Shown: positions 23,492-32,409 of the stretch, piece after piece
How the letters are laid out: each line of letters opens with the position of its first letter
Position numbering within the stretch: the first letter of the stretch is position 1
From: a virus
Direction: 5' to 3' (one strand)
Length of the DNA stretch: 48,497 nt
Virus record (IMG/VR): IMGVR_UViG_3300021361_000005
Coordinates: 1 to 48,497 of that record
Notes under the pieces: model-generated
The model's database searches: none
Told to the model about the DNA's origin: nothing
The model's input: only the letters and a program-made list of their open reading frames with translations
Made by a program: the position numbers and the translations under genes

Positions 23492-23913
23492 AGATGCGCT
23501 CGGCCATCCTGGCGGAAGCGCATAGCTGGCTCAAGACGCCATATCATCACCAAGGGCGCATCAAAGGAGTTGGCGTGGATTGCGCCATGCTGCTCATCGA
23601 GGTCTATCATCGCGTAGGCCTTTTGCCTGATATCGACCCCCGACCATATCCGCCAGATTGGCATCTGCACCGCGACGAAGAGAGGTATCTCGGCTGGATC
23701 AAGCAATACTGCCGCGAGGTGCAAACGCCTCAGCCTGGCGACGTGGCGCTGTTCCAATTCGGCCGGTGTATCAGTCACGGCGCGATTGTCGTACAGTGGC
23801 CTGAAATCATACACTCGTACCTGACGGATGGCTGCATCTTGGCCGATGCGGAACAAGGCCACATGCGCGGCCGCGTCAGGTCGTTCTACAGCATCCTGCC
23901 TGAAGGGGAATAA
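23488..23913 (+). CDS. NlpC/P60 family tail-associated peptidase
   Basis: 141 residues. Cys32 in GVGVDCAMLL and His97 in CISHGAIV, with His109 near IIHSYL, form the papain-like triad. PGDVALFQFGR is the usual strand before the histidine. Such proteins are carried at the tail tip and cut peptide cross-links of the cell wall during entry. ATGA overlap with the hub gene; the J-like gene starts 2 nt after its stop. Confidence 0.9.
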   Translation: MKMRSAILAEAHSWLKTPYHHQGRIKGVGVDCAMLLIEVYHRVGLLPDIDPRPYPPDWHLHRDEERYLGWIKQYCREVQTPQPGDVALFQFGRCISHGAIVVQWPEIIHSYLTDGCILADAEQGHMRGRVRSFYSILPEGE

Positions 23914-23914
23914 C

Positions 23915-26900
23915 ATGTCCGGCTTGCTTACGCCAAAAACAGCATCCCTGCCGCCGACCACGCCGGTATCAACTTTACGTTTGCAGACATCGGCACGGGA
24001 CAGGCCCATCCCTCTGGTGTATGGCCGCGCCCGCGTGTCGGGAAATCTCATCTGGTACGGCGACTTTGTGGCGACGGGCAATCAAACATCGTCAGGTGGT
24101 AAGGGAGGACATTCGACCACGACGAGTTACACTTATTCGACGGCGTTTGAAATGGCGATCTGTGAGGGCGTCATCAACAGCCTGCCGAAGATTTGGAAAG
24201 ACAAAAACGTTTATGTCGGGCAGGCCATTACGTCTGGCATTCTGACTGTGCGCAACGAATACCATGTCGCGTTTTCGTCGAATCCTACCGTCACCGTCGT
24301 AAATTCCGCCAACTTCTACGGTGATTTGGGCGTGCAGCAAGTGCTCAATGCCGGTAGCTGGGTGACGCTGGTTGCCGGCACAGATTACACCGTGGATGCG
24401 CACGGCAACTACACGTTCCAGTCATACGCTCTCGGCCAGTTGTATATCTCGTATTCGTACACTGTTACTTCTGGCACGGGCGACGCATCCAGCGCCCTCG
24501 GATTGAGCTTGTACACCGGCACGCTGACGCAAACTGCGCCGGCATGGATGACGTCAAAGCATCCTGGTCAAGACCTGGGATATCGCGGAACAGCCTATGT
24601 TGCGGCGAGTTCCTATGCGATGGGGGATATCCCGGACCTGTCAAACCACTCTTTTGAGGTGGATACGGCGTCAGGATTCTCGGCATCGAATCGTGACGCC
24701 AATCCAAAGGACGTCATCATTGACTTGCTGACGAATCCGCGTTACGGCCTGGGATTCCCGGCCAACAAGATCGGCGACGTGACGCAGTTCAGCAATTACT
24801 GCGTTGCCAATTCGGTTTTCATCAGTCCTGTGTATCAGGACCAGAAGCCGATGTCGGATATCTTGACGGCGCTGATGAACATCACGAACAGTGGTATCGT
24901 GTTCTCCGATGGCCTGCTCAAAATCCTGCCATTCAGCGACACGGCTGCATCCGGTAACGGCGCTGTCTTCACACCCGTCAATACGCCACTGTACGATCTG
25001 ACGGACGACCAGTTTATCGTTGATGGAAATGAAGACCCGATCAAGGTTACGCGGGTATCGCCTGCCGATGCGTACAACCACGTCCGGGCCACTTTCAGCA
25101 ATCGTGATATTGATTACAATCCCGACGTAGCTGACGCGGAAGACCTGCTGTCCATTCAGAATTACGGCCTGCGCTCAATGTCGGTGCTGGACATGCCAGA
25201 GGTTTGCAACTCGACTTCGGCGCGATCCGTTGTGCAACTGATGCTTCAGCGCCTCATCAATATCCGCAACACATACGAATTCAAACTCGGCTGGAACTTC
25301 GCCATTCTTGAGCCGATGGACTTGGTGACGCTGACCGATCCTCAGCTTGGCATGAACCGCGTGCCAGTGAGGATTACGGCCATTGAGGAAGACAAGAACG
25401 GCTCCCTCACGATCACGGCAGAAGATTACCCTGTCAATACGCTGACGGCAGCGGCGTACAACATTCAGCCGGCCGGCGGCTATTCGACCAATTACAATGT
25501 CGATCCTGGCAGCGCACTGACACCCGTCATCTTTGAAGCGCCAGTGACACTGGCTGGCAATAAGCTTGGCCTGGAAATCTGGCTCGCCACGGGCAGCACC
25601 AATGCGAATTACGGCGGCTGTCAGATTTGGGTCAGCACGGACAACGCCACATATGTGCAGGCGGGAGAACTGGTAGGCAGTTCCCGTTTTGGCATGACGA
25701 CTTCCAGCCTTGGCGCGCAGTCTGCATCCGGCATGTACAACGACACCGTAGGCGTCCAACTCAGCGCTGGCGGCCAGCTCTTGGCGGCTACTGAGAACGA
25801 CGCCGAACTGCTCAACACGTTGTGCTACCTGGATGGCGAATACACGGCATACCGCGATGCTACGTTGACCGGTGCGGGTGCATATACCATTGGCCGCCTG
25901 AACCGAGGCGCTTACTACAGCCTGCCTGTGGCGCATGCCAGTGGGGTTCAGTTCGTGCGATGCGATGATGCCATTGCCAAACTGGCGTTGAATTCCGTTC
26001 AATATGTCGGCCAGACGATCTACGTCAAGCTTCTGGCGTACAACATCTACGGCGGTGCGGTCCAAAGCCTAGCGAACGTTACGGCGACTTCTTACGCTGT
26101 GACCGGCAAGTTCGTGAACGCGCCACCCATTGAGGTGTCTGGCTTTGGCCTGCAAGGCACGTTCAATATCGGCACCGCCAAAATACAATGGAATGCGGTC
26201 CCGAACGCGGTTTCATACGATGTCCAGGTGTGGGCTGGGACCACGCTTGCCAAAGTGCGTGATGTCGTCGTCGGGAATTCCTTGACATTCGATTACACGG
26301 CGCTTGACGCGACGGCCGATGGCGGCCCTTGGCGCTCGCTGACGTTCAAAGTTGCGCCGATCAGCGCGACAGGAATCTACGGCGCGTACAACACGCTGGT
26401 AGTGAACAATCCGCAAGTAGGCGTGCTGGCGAATGCGACGGTCACTGCCGGCCCGTTGAACATGCAGTTCCACTGCACGCTGCCGACCGATCCCGATTAC
26501 GCTGGCATTCGGATTTACATGTCCACGACTACCGGATTTACGCCAGGGCCGAGTAATCTGGTCCACGATGGTCCGTCAAATTCCGTCACGGTTTCCTACG
26601 ATGCCAGCGGCATTGCGATAGCCAATGGCACGGTGTATTACGTCAGGGCGGCAGGCTATGACACGCTGGGCAAAGATTCGCTCAACTTCACATCGGAGCT
26701 GTCATTTACTGGTGCCTTGGCAGCGAGCAGCAAAAACGCCCAAGCATATCTGTATCAGTGGTCGCCAACGCAGCCAGGTAATCCTTCTGGCACGAGTACC
26801 TACACTTGGGCTACAGGGGTAAGTTCCGCATACAGTGGCGGCAACGGCTGGCAGAACACGGTCCCGACAAATCCAGGGACGCCCGGTCTGCTGCTTTGGA

Positions 26901-28423
26901 TTACCTCAACGGCAGTTACCGCCGCGTCCAGCGCGACGACCACGAGCGTCACATGGACGGGCGTCACCAACGTGTACAACTCGGCGCAAAACGGCGCGGC
27001 CGGGACGCCCGGTACACAAGCTTCCACTCCAACAATCTACACTTGGGCTGCTACCATTCCATCGCCTCCTTCTGGAACCGTGTCATACACATGGTCTTCC
27101 GGTGCACTTTCAGCAATACCTTCAGGATGGTTTGCAACTCCAGGAAGTGGCTCACCTGGACAAACATTGTGGGCTGATAAAGTCAATCTGGTAGATACGG
27201 CAGGAGCGACATCTACGTCATTCAATTGGAGTTCGGGCTCTATATCAGCAGTGGGATACAACGGCAGTAATGGCGGTACGGGAACCGCTGGCGCATCGTA
27301 TCGCACGGCATATTTGGCCTCGTCCGTCAGCTCACCATCTACATCACCCAATCCGCAAACAGATAGTGGATCGACTACGACGCCTGGCAACAATACCGTG
27401 TTTTGGGGCTTGGGCGGTTCATGGTCCACATCGCCGCCTACGCTTTCTGCTGGGCAATACCAATACCAGTCGGACGGTATTTACAATCCAGCGACGAATC
27501 AGACGACCTGGAGCATCCCGTATTGGTCTTCCCTGAAAGTCGGTTCGCTTTCGGCCATCAGCGCGAACCTTGGTACAGTCACGTCCGGCACGATCATCGG
27601 TAATCTGATCGAGACGGCAACATCTGGTCAGCGCATCGCTATCAACGAGAGCAACAACAACGAGTTGAAAGCATATGACTCGTCCGGCAATCTGGTATGC
27701 GAAATCGGCGGATCGTCAGGAACTATCTATGTCCCTAACACCAGTTCGCTATCGCCATCCATATACGGCACCATTACCGGCGCGGCAGCAGCTGTTGCCG
27801 GTCAAAATAATGGCTCTGGCGCTGCGGTTCAGGGCATCAATAGCAGTTCAGGCGCAGCAGGTAGATTCGTCAATTCTGCGAGCGGTTTGGCCTTGTCGGT
27901 TACCGGACCAAATACAATTGATGGAGCTATAACCGTCACTGCCAGGGCAGCAGGTGCCAGCAATGCTCAGATGAATAGCGTAATTGCAGTGACAGATAAC
28001 GCGTATCAATGCGGCTATTTGGGAGCGAGGTGGCAGAATATTTACGCGGCAAATAACGTCATTCAAACCTCAGACGTGCGCACAAAGGAAAATATCGAAA
28101 CCTGCGAATTTGGATTGCAATTCATAATGCAATTGCAACCCAAACAGTACACGATGATAGTTGGTCAAAACATCGTCTCAGAAGACGAAAACGGCAACAC
28201 TGTAATAACTCCAAGAAAAGGAGTTCGGACGCACTACGGCTTCATATCGCAAGACGTCAAAGTGATTATTGGAGACAGAAATCTTGCTATGTGGTCTTTG
28301 GAAAATAAGGACGATCCAAACTCATCCCAGGCACTGATGTACACGGAGTTCATACCTCCAATTGTGAAGGCGATACAGGAACTCACAACTCGCGTTGTTG
28401 CACTTGAAGCAAAGAATCAGTGA
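23915..28423 (+). CDS. Host-specificity tail-tip protein (J-like) with S74 self-cleaving chaperone
   Basis: 1502 residues from ATG 23915 (AAGGGGAATAAC upstream). Residues 1-650 are a GTA/TipJ-like tip module (RPIPLVYGRARVSGNLIWYG; GYRGTAYVAAS; PKDVIIDLLTNPRYGLGFP; TAEDYPVN). Two or three fibronectin-like domains follow (about 740-940). Then come two similar modules of about 70 residues, LYQWSPTQPGNPSGTSTYTW and IYTWAATIPSPPSGTVSYTW. The end is an intramolecular chaperone of peptidase S74 type: Ser1386-Asp1387 and Lys1391 in SDVRTKENIE, followed by a helical tail. By analogy it is released by self-cleavage before Ser1386. It is the main candidate for host recognition along with the separate spike. 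Confidence 0.88.
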   Translation: MSGLLTPKTASLPPTTPVSTLRLQTSARDRPIPLVYGRARVSGNLIWYGDFVATGNQTSSGGKGGHSTTTSYTYSTAFEMAICEGVINSLPKIWKDKNVYVGQAITSGILTVRNEYHVAFSSNPTVTVVNSANFYGDLGVQQVLNAGSWVTLVAGTDYTVDAHGNYTFQSYALGQLYISYSYTVTSGTGDASSALGLSLYTGTLTQTAPAWMTSKHPGQDLGYRGTAYVAASSYAMGDIPDLSNHSFEVDTASGFSASNRDANPKDVIIDLLTNPRYGLGFPANKIGDVTQFSNYCVANSVFISPVYQDQKPMSDILTALMNITNSGIVFSDGLLKILPFSDTAASGNGAVFTPVNTPLYDLTDDQFIVDGNEDPIKVTRVSPADAYNHVRATFSNRDIDYNPDVADAEDLLSIQNYGLRSMSVLDMPEVCNSTSARSVVQLMLQRLINIRNTYEFKLGWNFAILEPMDLVTLTDPQLGMNRVPVRITAIEEDKNGSLTITAEDYPVNTLTAAAYNIQPAGGYSTNYNVDPGSALTPVIFEAPVTLAGNKLGLEIWLATGSTNANYGGCQIWVSTDNATYVQAGELVGSSRFGMTTSSLGAQSASGMYNDTVGVQLSAGGQLLAATENDAELLNTLCYLDGEYTAYRDATLTGAGAYTIGRLNRGAYYSLPVAHASGVQFVRCDDAIAKLALNSVQYVGQTIYVKLLAYNIYGGAVQSLANVTATSYAVTGKFVNAPPIEVSGFGLQGTFNIGTAKIQWNAVPNAVSYDVQVWAGTTLAKVRDVVVGNSLTFDYTALDATADGGPWRSLTFKVAPISATGIYGAYNTLVVNNPQVGVLANATVTAGPLNMQFHCTLPTDPDYAGIRIYMSTTTGFTPGPSNLVHDGPSNSVTVSYDASGIAIANGTVYYVRAAGYDTLGKDSLNFTSELSFTGALAASSKNAQAYLYQWSPTQPGNPSGTSTYTWATGVSSAYSGGNGWQNTVPTNPGTPGLLLWITSTAVTAASSATTTSVTWTGVTNVYNSAQNGAAGTPGTQASTPTIYTWAATIPSPPSGTVSYTWSSGALSAIPSGWFATPGSGSPGQTLWADKVNLVDTAGATSTSFNWSSGSISAVGYNGSNGGTGTAGASYRTAYLASSVSSPSTSPNPQTDSGSTTTPGNNTVFWGLGGSWSTSPPTLSAGQYQYQSDGIYNPATNQTTWSIPYWSSLKVGSLSAISANLGTVTSGTIIGNLIETATSGQRIAINESNNNELKAYDSSGNLVCEIGGSSGTIYVPNTSSLSPSIYGTITGAAAAVAGQNNGSGAAVQGINSSSGAAGRFVNSASGLALSVTGPNTIDGAITVTARAAGASNAQMNSVIAVTDNAYQCGYLGARWQNIYAANNVIQTSDVRTKENIETCEFGLQFIMQLQPKQYTMIVGQNIVSEDENGNTVITPRKGVRTHYGFISQDVKVIIGDRNLAMWSLENKDDPNSSQALMYTEFIPPIVKAIQELTTRVVALEAKNQ

Positions 28424-28429
28424 TACAAT
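28421..28429 (+). promoter_or_regulatory. Extended -10 promoter element TGATACAAT
   Basis: TG-A-TACAAT begins at the stop codon of the J-like gene and precedes the lysis module by about 40 nt. It fits the motif shared by the other late boundaries. Confidence 0.5.
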
Positions 28430-28468
28430 TCGGCAACTACTTGATTTTTAACCACGAAGGAGTGAAGC

Positions 28469-28588
28469 ATGAAAGCTACTTGCGAAATGGCGACCGGCGG
28501 CGGAGTACCTGATCCCAACAAGCCCGATGGCGTGGTGAAAAAGCCAGCCCCCGCACCGACCAAAGTACCTGAAAAAAAGAAGAAGTAA
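28469..28588 (+). CDS. Small Lys/Pro-rich protein (39 aa)
   Basis: ATG 28469 is preceded by GAAGGAG. MKATCEMATGGGVPDPNKPD is followed by a Lys/Pro tail. Short proteins of this shape often follow tail-fibre genes in phages; the role is not known. The strong ribosome site supports real expression. Confidence 0.65.
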   Translation: MKATCEMATGGGVPDPNKPDGVVKKPAPAPTKVPEKKKK

Positions 28589-28592
28589 CCAC

Positions 28593-29033
28593 ATGAAGGC
28601 GGCTGACTGGCTTGGCCGCCTGCTGTGCGGCATTTCCCTGCTCATGCTTTCTGAGGCCCATGAAAGACTGTTCGGCGGTCAGATTCATGGCTTACTCGGA
28701 GTAGCGATTTATCTTTGCACATCGGGACTTTGCAATTTCGCCTCGATAGTTCTGGCCGACAAGATTTTAAACGGCCCGATATCATACGATATGCAGCGCC
28801 TAGCCTTTTGCGCTCTGATCGTGAATTTTTTCAGCTTCATTGCATTCATGGCCAAGAACTCGCCATCGGTAGCGCTGCTTAACTCAACTATCATGGTGAT
28901 TTCTTATGTACAATTCGCCCGTTTATTATGGCCCAGCAATGGCAACCCTATCACTCATCATCGGCGTGTCGGCGTTCTTCGTCTCCTTAATCTTCAGGGC
29001 ACGCGCCTATATTTGGAAAAGGAAAAACGATGA
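28593..29033 (+). CDS. Multi-pass membrane protein of the lysis module
   Basis: 146 residues with four likely membrane helices at about 8-24, 35-55, 69-87 and 93-111. The last 35 residues (HHRRVGVLRLLNLQG...) are basic. No clear Shine-Dalgarno. It lies upstream of the endolysin, so a holin or anti-holin role is possible. The part after residue 105 is overlapped in another frame by a small membrane ORF (28906-29085), so the C-terminus is less certain. Confidence 0.6.
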   Translation: MKAADWLGRLLCGISLLMLSEAHERLFGGQIHGLLGVAIYLCTSGLCNFASIVLADKILNGPISYDMQRLAFCALIVNFFSFIAFMAKNSPSVALLNSTIMVISYVQFARLLWPSNGNPITHHRRVGVLRLLNLQGTRLYLEKEKR

Positions 29034-29085
29034 CTTGGAGCGCAGAATTGCAGAACATCGCGGAGGCGATCATGAACACCCATAA
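28906..29085 (+). CDS. Nested small membrane protein (59 aa)
   Basis: ATG 28906 lies inside the preceding gene in another frame, with GGTGA 8 nt upstream, and the ORF ends at TAA 29083-29085. It encodes a polar start, one hydrophobic helix (ATLSLIIGVSAFFVSLIF), a basic edge (RARAYIWKRK) and a charged tail. This is a complete bitopic design, so coding is plausible; a chance reading frame cannot be excluded. Confidence 0.45.
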   Translation: MYNSPVYYGPAMATLSLIIGVSAFFVSLIFRARAYIWKRKNDDLERRIAEHRGGDHEHP

Positions 29086-29305
29086 GGTGACTGGTGCCAT
29101 CGCTGGAGCGACTGCTGCTCTTGGCACGGCAGGATTGCTGGATTTGATACATGGTACGCTGTCTCTTTGCGCCATCGGTGCGGCAGTTATTGCAACTTTG
29201 GCACTTGCCAGATATCATCGCGCAAATGAGCAGAATTTGAAGCTCAAAAACAAGCTTCTCCGACAAGATTTGCTCGACAGGGGAATAGACCCAAAAGGGG
29301 ACTGA
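29072..29305 (+). CDS. Putative holin-like small membrane protein
   Basis: 77 residues from ATG 29072, which has CGGAGGCGATC before it; the longer start at 29030 has no such site. Helices at about 6-22 (GAIAGATAALGTAGLLD) and 26-45 (TLSLCAIGAAVIATLALARY) are followed by a charged tail LKNKLLRQDLLDRG. Size, two-helix plan and place right before the endolysin suit a class II holin. Name by context. Confidence 0.6.
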   Translation: MNTHKVTGAIAGATAALGTAGLLDLIHGTLSLCAIGAAVIATLALARYHRANEQNLKLKNKLLRQDLLDRGIDPKGD

Positions 29306-29306
29306 C

Positions 29307-29768
29307 ATGGACCAAGACCTGCTAATCGCTGAGCTGCGCGCCGATGAAGGCGAAAAACTGACGGCCTATCTTGATAGCCTGGGTCTGTGGACTGTCGGAG
29401 TTGGTCACCTGATTGATCCCAAGCGTGGCGCTGATCCCGCCCCTTTCGGCGTCGATCTGCGCGGCGGCGGCATCATCACCAGCGCGCAATCTGCCATGCT
29501 GCTGGAAGTGGACATCAAGCACAAATCGGAAGAACTCGACGAGAAACTGCCCTGGTGGCGAAACCTCACCGATAACCGTCAGCGCGTCATCATGAACATG
29601 GCTTTCCAGATGGGCGTTGATGGCCTGATGAAATTTCGCCACGCGCTGATGGCGATGCAAAACGGTGATTTCAACGAAGCTAAACGCCAGATGCTCGATT
29701 CTGATTGGGCCAAACACCAGACGCCTCAGCGCGCCTGGCGTCTTGCTGATCGCATGGTGGCCGGATGA
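29307..29768 (+). CDS. Endolysin, T4-type lysozyme (GH24)
   Basis: 153 residues. LRADEGEKLTAYLDSLGLWT holds the catalytic triad Glu14, Asp23 and Thr29 with the same spacing as T4 lysozyme (E11, D20, T26), followed by VGVGHLI. It hydrolyses the glycan strands of peptidoglycan. No signal peptide or signal-anchor is seen, so it needs a holin to reach the cell wall. ATGA overlap with the next gene. Confidence 0.95.
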   Translation: MDQDLLIAELRADEGEKLTAYLDSLGLWTVGVGHLIDPKRGADPAPFGVDLRGGGIITSAQSAMLLEVDIKHKSEELDEKLPWWRNLTDNRQRVIMNMAFQMGVDGLMKFRHALMAMQNGDFNEAKRQMLDSDWAKHQTPQRAWRLADRMVAG

Positions 29769-30091
29769 TTACCATTCACCACGTCATGCTGATCGTCCTG
29801 GCTGCAAGCGCGGCCGCGATTCTGTACAGCCTATGGCGAGCGCATGTCAGTGCACAGATTCAATTCAATGCGCTTGATCTGCTAATGGAAAACGGCCGCG
29901 TCAGCCGTATCGCCGTCGCCTTCATGCTGGTGTTGCTGGTATCTACGTGGGTTATCATCAATCTGACGGTGCGCGACAAGATCACCGAAGGGTATTACCT
30001 GGCCTACATGGGAGCATGGGTGACGCCACTTGTAACCAAGGTAGTTTTCAATAAGAATGAACCGCCAGCGCCACCGGAGCCTAAGCCATGA
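29765..30091 (+). CDS. Putative holin (three membrane helices)
   Basis: 108 residues with hydrophobic helices at about 6-24 (VMLIVLAASAAAILYSLW), 47-67 (IAVAFMLVLLVSTWVIINL) and 78-95 (YLAYMGAWVTPLVTKVVF), then a Pro/Glu tail. The gene is wedged between endolysin and Rz by ATGA overlaps. A class I-like holin is likely; which of the lysis-module membrane proteins times lysis is unresolved. Confidence 0.65.
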   Translation: MITIHHVMLIVLAASAAAILYSLWRAHVSAQIQFNALDLLMENGRVSRIAVAFMLVLLVSTWVIINLTVRDKITEGYYLAYMGAWVTPLVTKVVFNKNEPPAPPEPKP

Positions 30092-30675
30092 TGATGTCCC
30101 TGCTCTCTATGTTCCTGCCAGAAGCGACGATTGCGCGCTTTGTTCCGTACAAACTGCTGATCGAGATCATCGGTATCGTCTTGCTGGCCGGCGCTTTCTA
30201 CGTCGCACTGAGCATTCATGATGCGCGCAAGATCAAAGAAGGCGAGGCGATCACGCAGGCCAAGTGGGATCAAGACAAGCTACAGCGAGCCGCCGCTCAG
30301 GCCAAGGCCGATGCAGACCAGGAGGAACGATTCCAGAAGATGCGCACCAACTTTCAACAGCACAATCAAGAGGTAAGCGATGACCATCAAAAAGCCGTGG
30401 ATGAACTCAATGCAAAACTGGTTGCTGCCCGCGCTAACGTGCGCGCTGCTGGCGGCCTGCGCATCCCCTCAGCCGGTCTATGTGACGGCTCAGGCAAAGC
30501 CGGAACCGAAACCCATGGCACCAGCGGACGTGATGCAGACGCTGCCGGAACAGTCGCACTTCCTGAACAAACTGCTAACGATCTTCTCTCCCTCGCAGAC
30601 GAAGCCGACAGAGTCACAGAAATAGCGCGATCCTGTCAAGCTTGGATACGCAAGCAAGGTTTTTATGGGGATTAA
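30088..30675 (+). CDS. Rz: Inner-membrane spanin (Rz-like)
   Basis: 195 residues. One N-terminal membrane helix (about 24-44, LLIEIIGIVLLAGAFYVAL) is followed by a long periplasmic coiled coil rich in Lys, Gln, Ala and Glu (about 48-115). This is the i-spanin plan, and the lipoprotein partner is nested in the +1 frame at 30380-30625. Together they fuse inner and outer membranes in the last step of lysis, implying a Gram-negative host. The C-terminal 70 residues are shaped by the overlap. Confidence 0.85.
   Translation: MMMSLLSMFLPEATIARFVPYKLLIEIIGIVLLAGAFYVALSIHDARKIKEGEAITQAKWDQDKLQRAAAQAKADADQEERFQKMRTNFQQHNQEVSDDHQKAVDELNAKLVAARANVRAAGGLRIPSAGLCDGSGKAGTETHGTSGRDADAAGTVALPEQTANDLLSLADEADRVTEIARSCQAWIRKQGFYGD
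30380..30625 (+). CDS. Rz1: Outer-membrane spanin lipoprotein (Rz1-like), nested in Rz
   Basis: 81 residues in another frame inside Rz; AGAGGT precedes the ATG. The signal peptide WLLPALTCALLAAC ends in a lipobox with Cys27, followed by a proline-rich mature part (ASPQPVYV; AKPEPKPMAP). Proline content and complete nesting are typical of o-spanins. Confidence 0.88.
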   Translation: MTIKKPWMNSMQNWLLPALTCALLAACASPQPVYVTAQAKPEPKPMAPADVMQTLPEQSHFLNKLLTIFSPSQTKPTESQK

Positions 30676-30731
30676 AGTTTTATGCGGTGAGAGTCCGTCT
30701 TAACTCTCAATCTACTACTAGGAGAACTACT

Positions 30732-31049
30732 ATGCTTTACATCAAAATCATGTCCGACGAAGAAAGTCACGATACCTATCTCGGTAAAAATTATTCGCTG
30801 ATACAAATCGGCGACAAAGACCGGATTCAGTTCGGTGAATTTGGCTCATTGTTTCCCAATCCAAGTAACGCTTGGGACCATAATGGTGCTCCAGAAGTGC
30901 TAATCATAATCAGAGAAAACAGCACCGAACAGGAAACGTACGCTTTACTAGGTAACGTGTACATCATGAACGAAAATGGCAAGACCATAGCAACACGCAT
31001 CAAGAGAGATACTGGCGGTGAAGTCGAGGGATATCGAATTGCCCAATAG
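30732..31049 (+). CDS. Hypothetical protein (105 aa)
   Basis: ATG 30732 with CTAGGAGAA upstream; the longer frame overlaps Rz. Beta-rich and polar (LYIKIMSDEESHDTYLG; EVLIIIRENSTEQETYALLG; NVYIMNENGKTIATRIKRD). No signal peptide. It ends the lysis unit, just before a strong terminator. The leader (30676-30731) has a 7-bp inverted repeat TGAGAGT/ACTCTCA. Unknown family. Confidence 0.6.
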   Translation: MLYIKIMSDEESHDTYLGKNYSLIQIGDKDRIQFGEFGSLFPNPSNAWDHNGAPEVLIIIRENSTEQETYALLGNVYIMNENGKTIATRIKRDTGGEVEGYRIAQ

Positions 31050-31074
31050 CCACATAGCCTCCCCATAACGCACC

Positions 31075-31098
31075 AAAGCCCGCATATGCGGGCTTTTT
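31075..31098 (+). terminator. Intrinsic terminator after the lysis module
   Basis: The palindrome GCCCGCATATGCGGGC (31078-31093), flanked by AAA and T5, forms a strong hairpin. It also lies at the end of the minus-strand gene 31098-31304 and could stop both directions. Confidence 0.85.
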
Positions 31099-31304
31099 CA
31101 TTTCTTCCTTCGATCCAACTGGCCTATCCGTCTTTCGTCGGGTATCCCAAGTTCAGGGTCTACCGCCTCAATCGCCTGGCGTACGCCATCCGATAAATTC
31201 CCCTTCCCGATTTTTCTAGCCCGTCTCGCATGCGCTGCCGTCATGCGCACGTCATAGCGATCCATCGCTTGTTCCTGCTCCTGTCTCCATTTGCTTTTAG
31301 GCAT
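31098..31304 (-). CDS. Ribbon-helix-helix-like small DNA-binding protein
   Basis: 68 residues from ATG 31304, with CGGAGAA upstream on the minus strand. A basic, glutamine-rich start (MPKSKWRQEQEQAMDRY) precedes VRMTAAHARRARKIGKGNLSDGVRQAIEA, the beta-strand and two helices of an Arc/CopG-like fold. It is a lone leftward gene between two rightward units, which suits a local regulator acting on the 31.3-31.4 kb gap. Inferred from pattern. Confidence 0.65.
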   Translation of the reverse strand: MPKSKWRQEQEQAMDRYDVRMTAAHARRARKIGKGNLSDGVRQAIEAVDPELGIPDERRIGQLDRRKK

Positions 31305-31403
31305 AGCAGATTCTCCGTCGCACGAACGCCCGCCATTGTCGCACAAGTCCAGCAGGAAGATTCTCTCCGATCCTCACCGGATCAATTCTCAAAGGGGCCA
31401 GTC

Positions 31404-32399
31404 ATGGACGACGAAAACATCACGCTGCACCAGCACGAACAGCACTCGCAAGCGCGATCTGATCACCTGGCAGCAAAAATCGACAATGCAAAGGAGAGCA
31501 TCATGGGTCAACCTGTGAACGTATTTACCACGCCAACCGGCGGCGATAGCGGCAGTTCTGCTGCTCATGCCATGCTGCCAGCTGCACTCATGGCAAGCCA
31601 TCACGGCGGTATGGGTGGCCAAGGCGCTTTAGGCGCTGGCGCGATGGCTTTTGGTGGCGGCCTGTTGGGCGCGCTGCTATTCGGTCGCGGTGGCCTAGGC
31701 GGCTGGGGTGGTGATGGTGGTGGTACGAATGCGGCGGCGATTGAATTGGGTACGGCTCGTGTCGCTTTCGACACTGCTGCGATGACCACACTGAACAACA
31801 TCAGCGCGGCCATTCCTACCGCTACCGGCCTCGTTGCTGACAAGGTGAATACCGGCAATATGCAGCTGATGAACGCCATTAACACTGGCTTCGCCACTCA
31901 GGGTACGAACACGCTGCAGCAAACCATCATGCTGATCCAAGGCATGAACATGAACCAGCAGACACTCATGCAAGAGTTGTGTGGGATCAACACTAATGTT
32001 TCGGCCCAAGGTTGCATGACTCGCGAGGCCGTCGCTAACGATGGCGAAAAAACCCGTGCGCTGATCCAATCTATCCAGGACGCAAATCTGCAACGTCAAC
32101 TTACCGTTGCTGAAACCGCGCTGCTGGACGCTAATCGTCGCCGTGAGCATGACCAAGTCATCGCTACCATCACCAACACGAACACGGCGGTGGCTGCGCA
32201 GCAACAAGGGCAGCAACAACAGCAACAGCAGCAAATTCTCACGACCGTTAGCAGCCTGTTCCCGATCCTGCAAAGCGTGCTTCAAGTGGCGCATGCGACG
32301 GCGGCCAATACCAGCGTCATTGCTGGCAATACCGGCCCTGTCGTTGGCGGTGCTCAGACATCCACTGCCAGCCCAAACAACATCAATACTGGCGGCTAA
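31404..32399 (+). CDS. Gly/Gln-rich protein of unknown function, possibly virion-associated
   Basis: 331 residues from ATG 31404 (AAAGGGG upstream). An in-frame ATG at 31503 has a stronger site (AAAGGAG) and would give a 298-residue protein. A hydrophobic glycine-rich block (about 70-110, GALGAGAMAFGGGLLGALLF) is followed by helical Thr/Asn-rich sequence, one C...C pair (ELCGIN...QGCMT) and a run of eight glutamines. It could insert in or cross a membrane. A terminator-like hairpin pair follows the stop. Confidence 0.65.
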   Translation: MDDENITLHQHEQHSQARSDHLAAKIDNAKESIMGQPVNVFTTPTGGDSGSSAAHAMLPAALMASHHGGMGGQGALGAGAMAFGGGLLGALLFGRGGLGGWGGDGGGTNAAAIELGTARVAFDTAAMTTLNNISAAIPTATGLVADKVNTGNMQLMNAINTGFATQGTNTLQQTIMLIQGMNMNQQTLMQELCGINTNVSAQGCMTREAVANDGEKTRALIQSIQDANLQRQLTVAETALLDANRRREHDQVIATITNTNTAVAAQQQGQQQQQQQQILTTVSSLFPILQSVLQVAHATAANTSVIAGNTGPVVGGAQTSTASPNNINTGG

Positions 32400-32409
32400 T
32401 CAGATCGTA

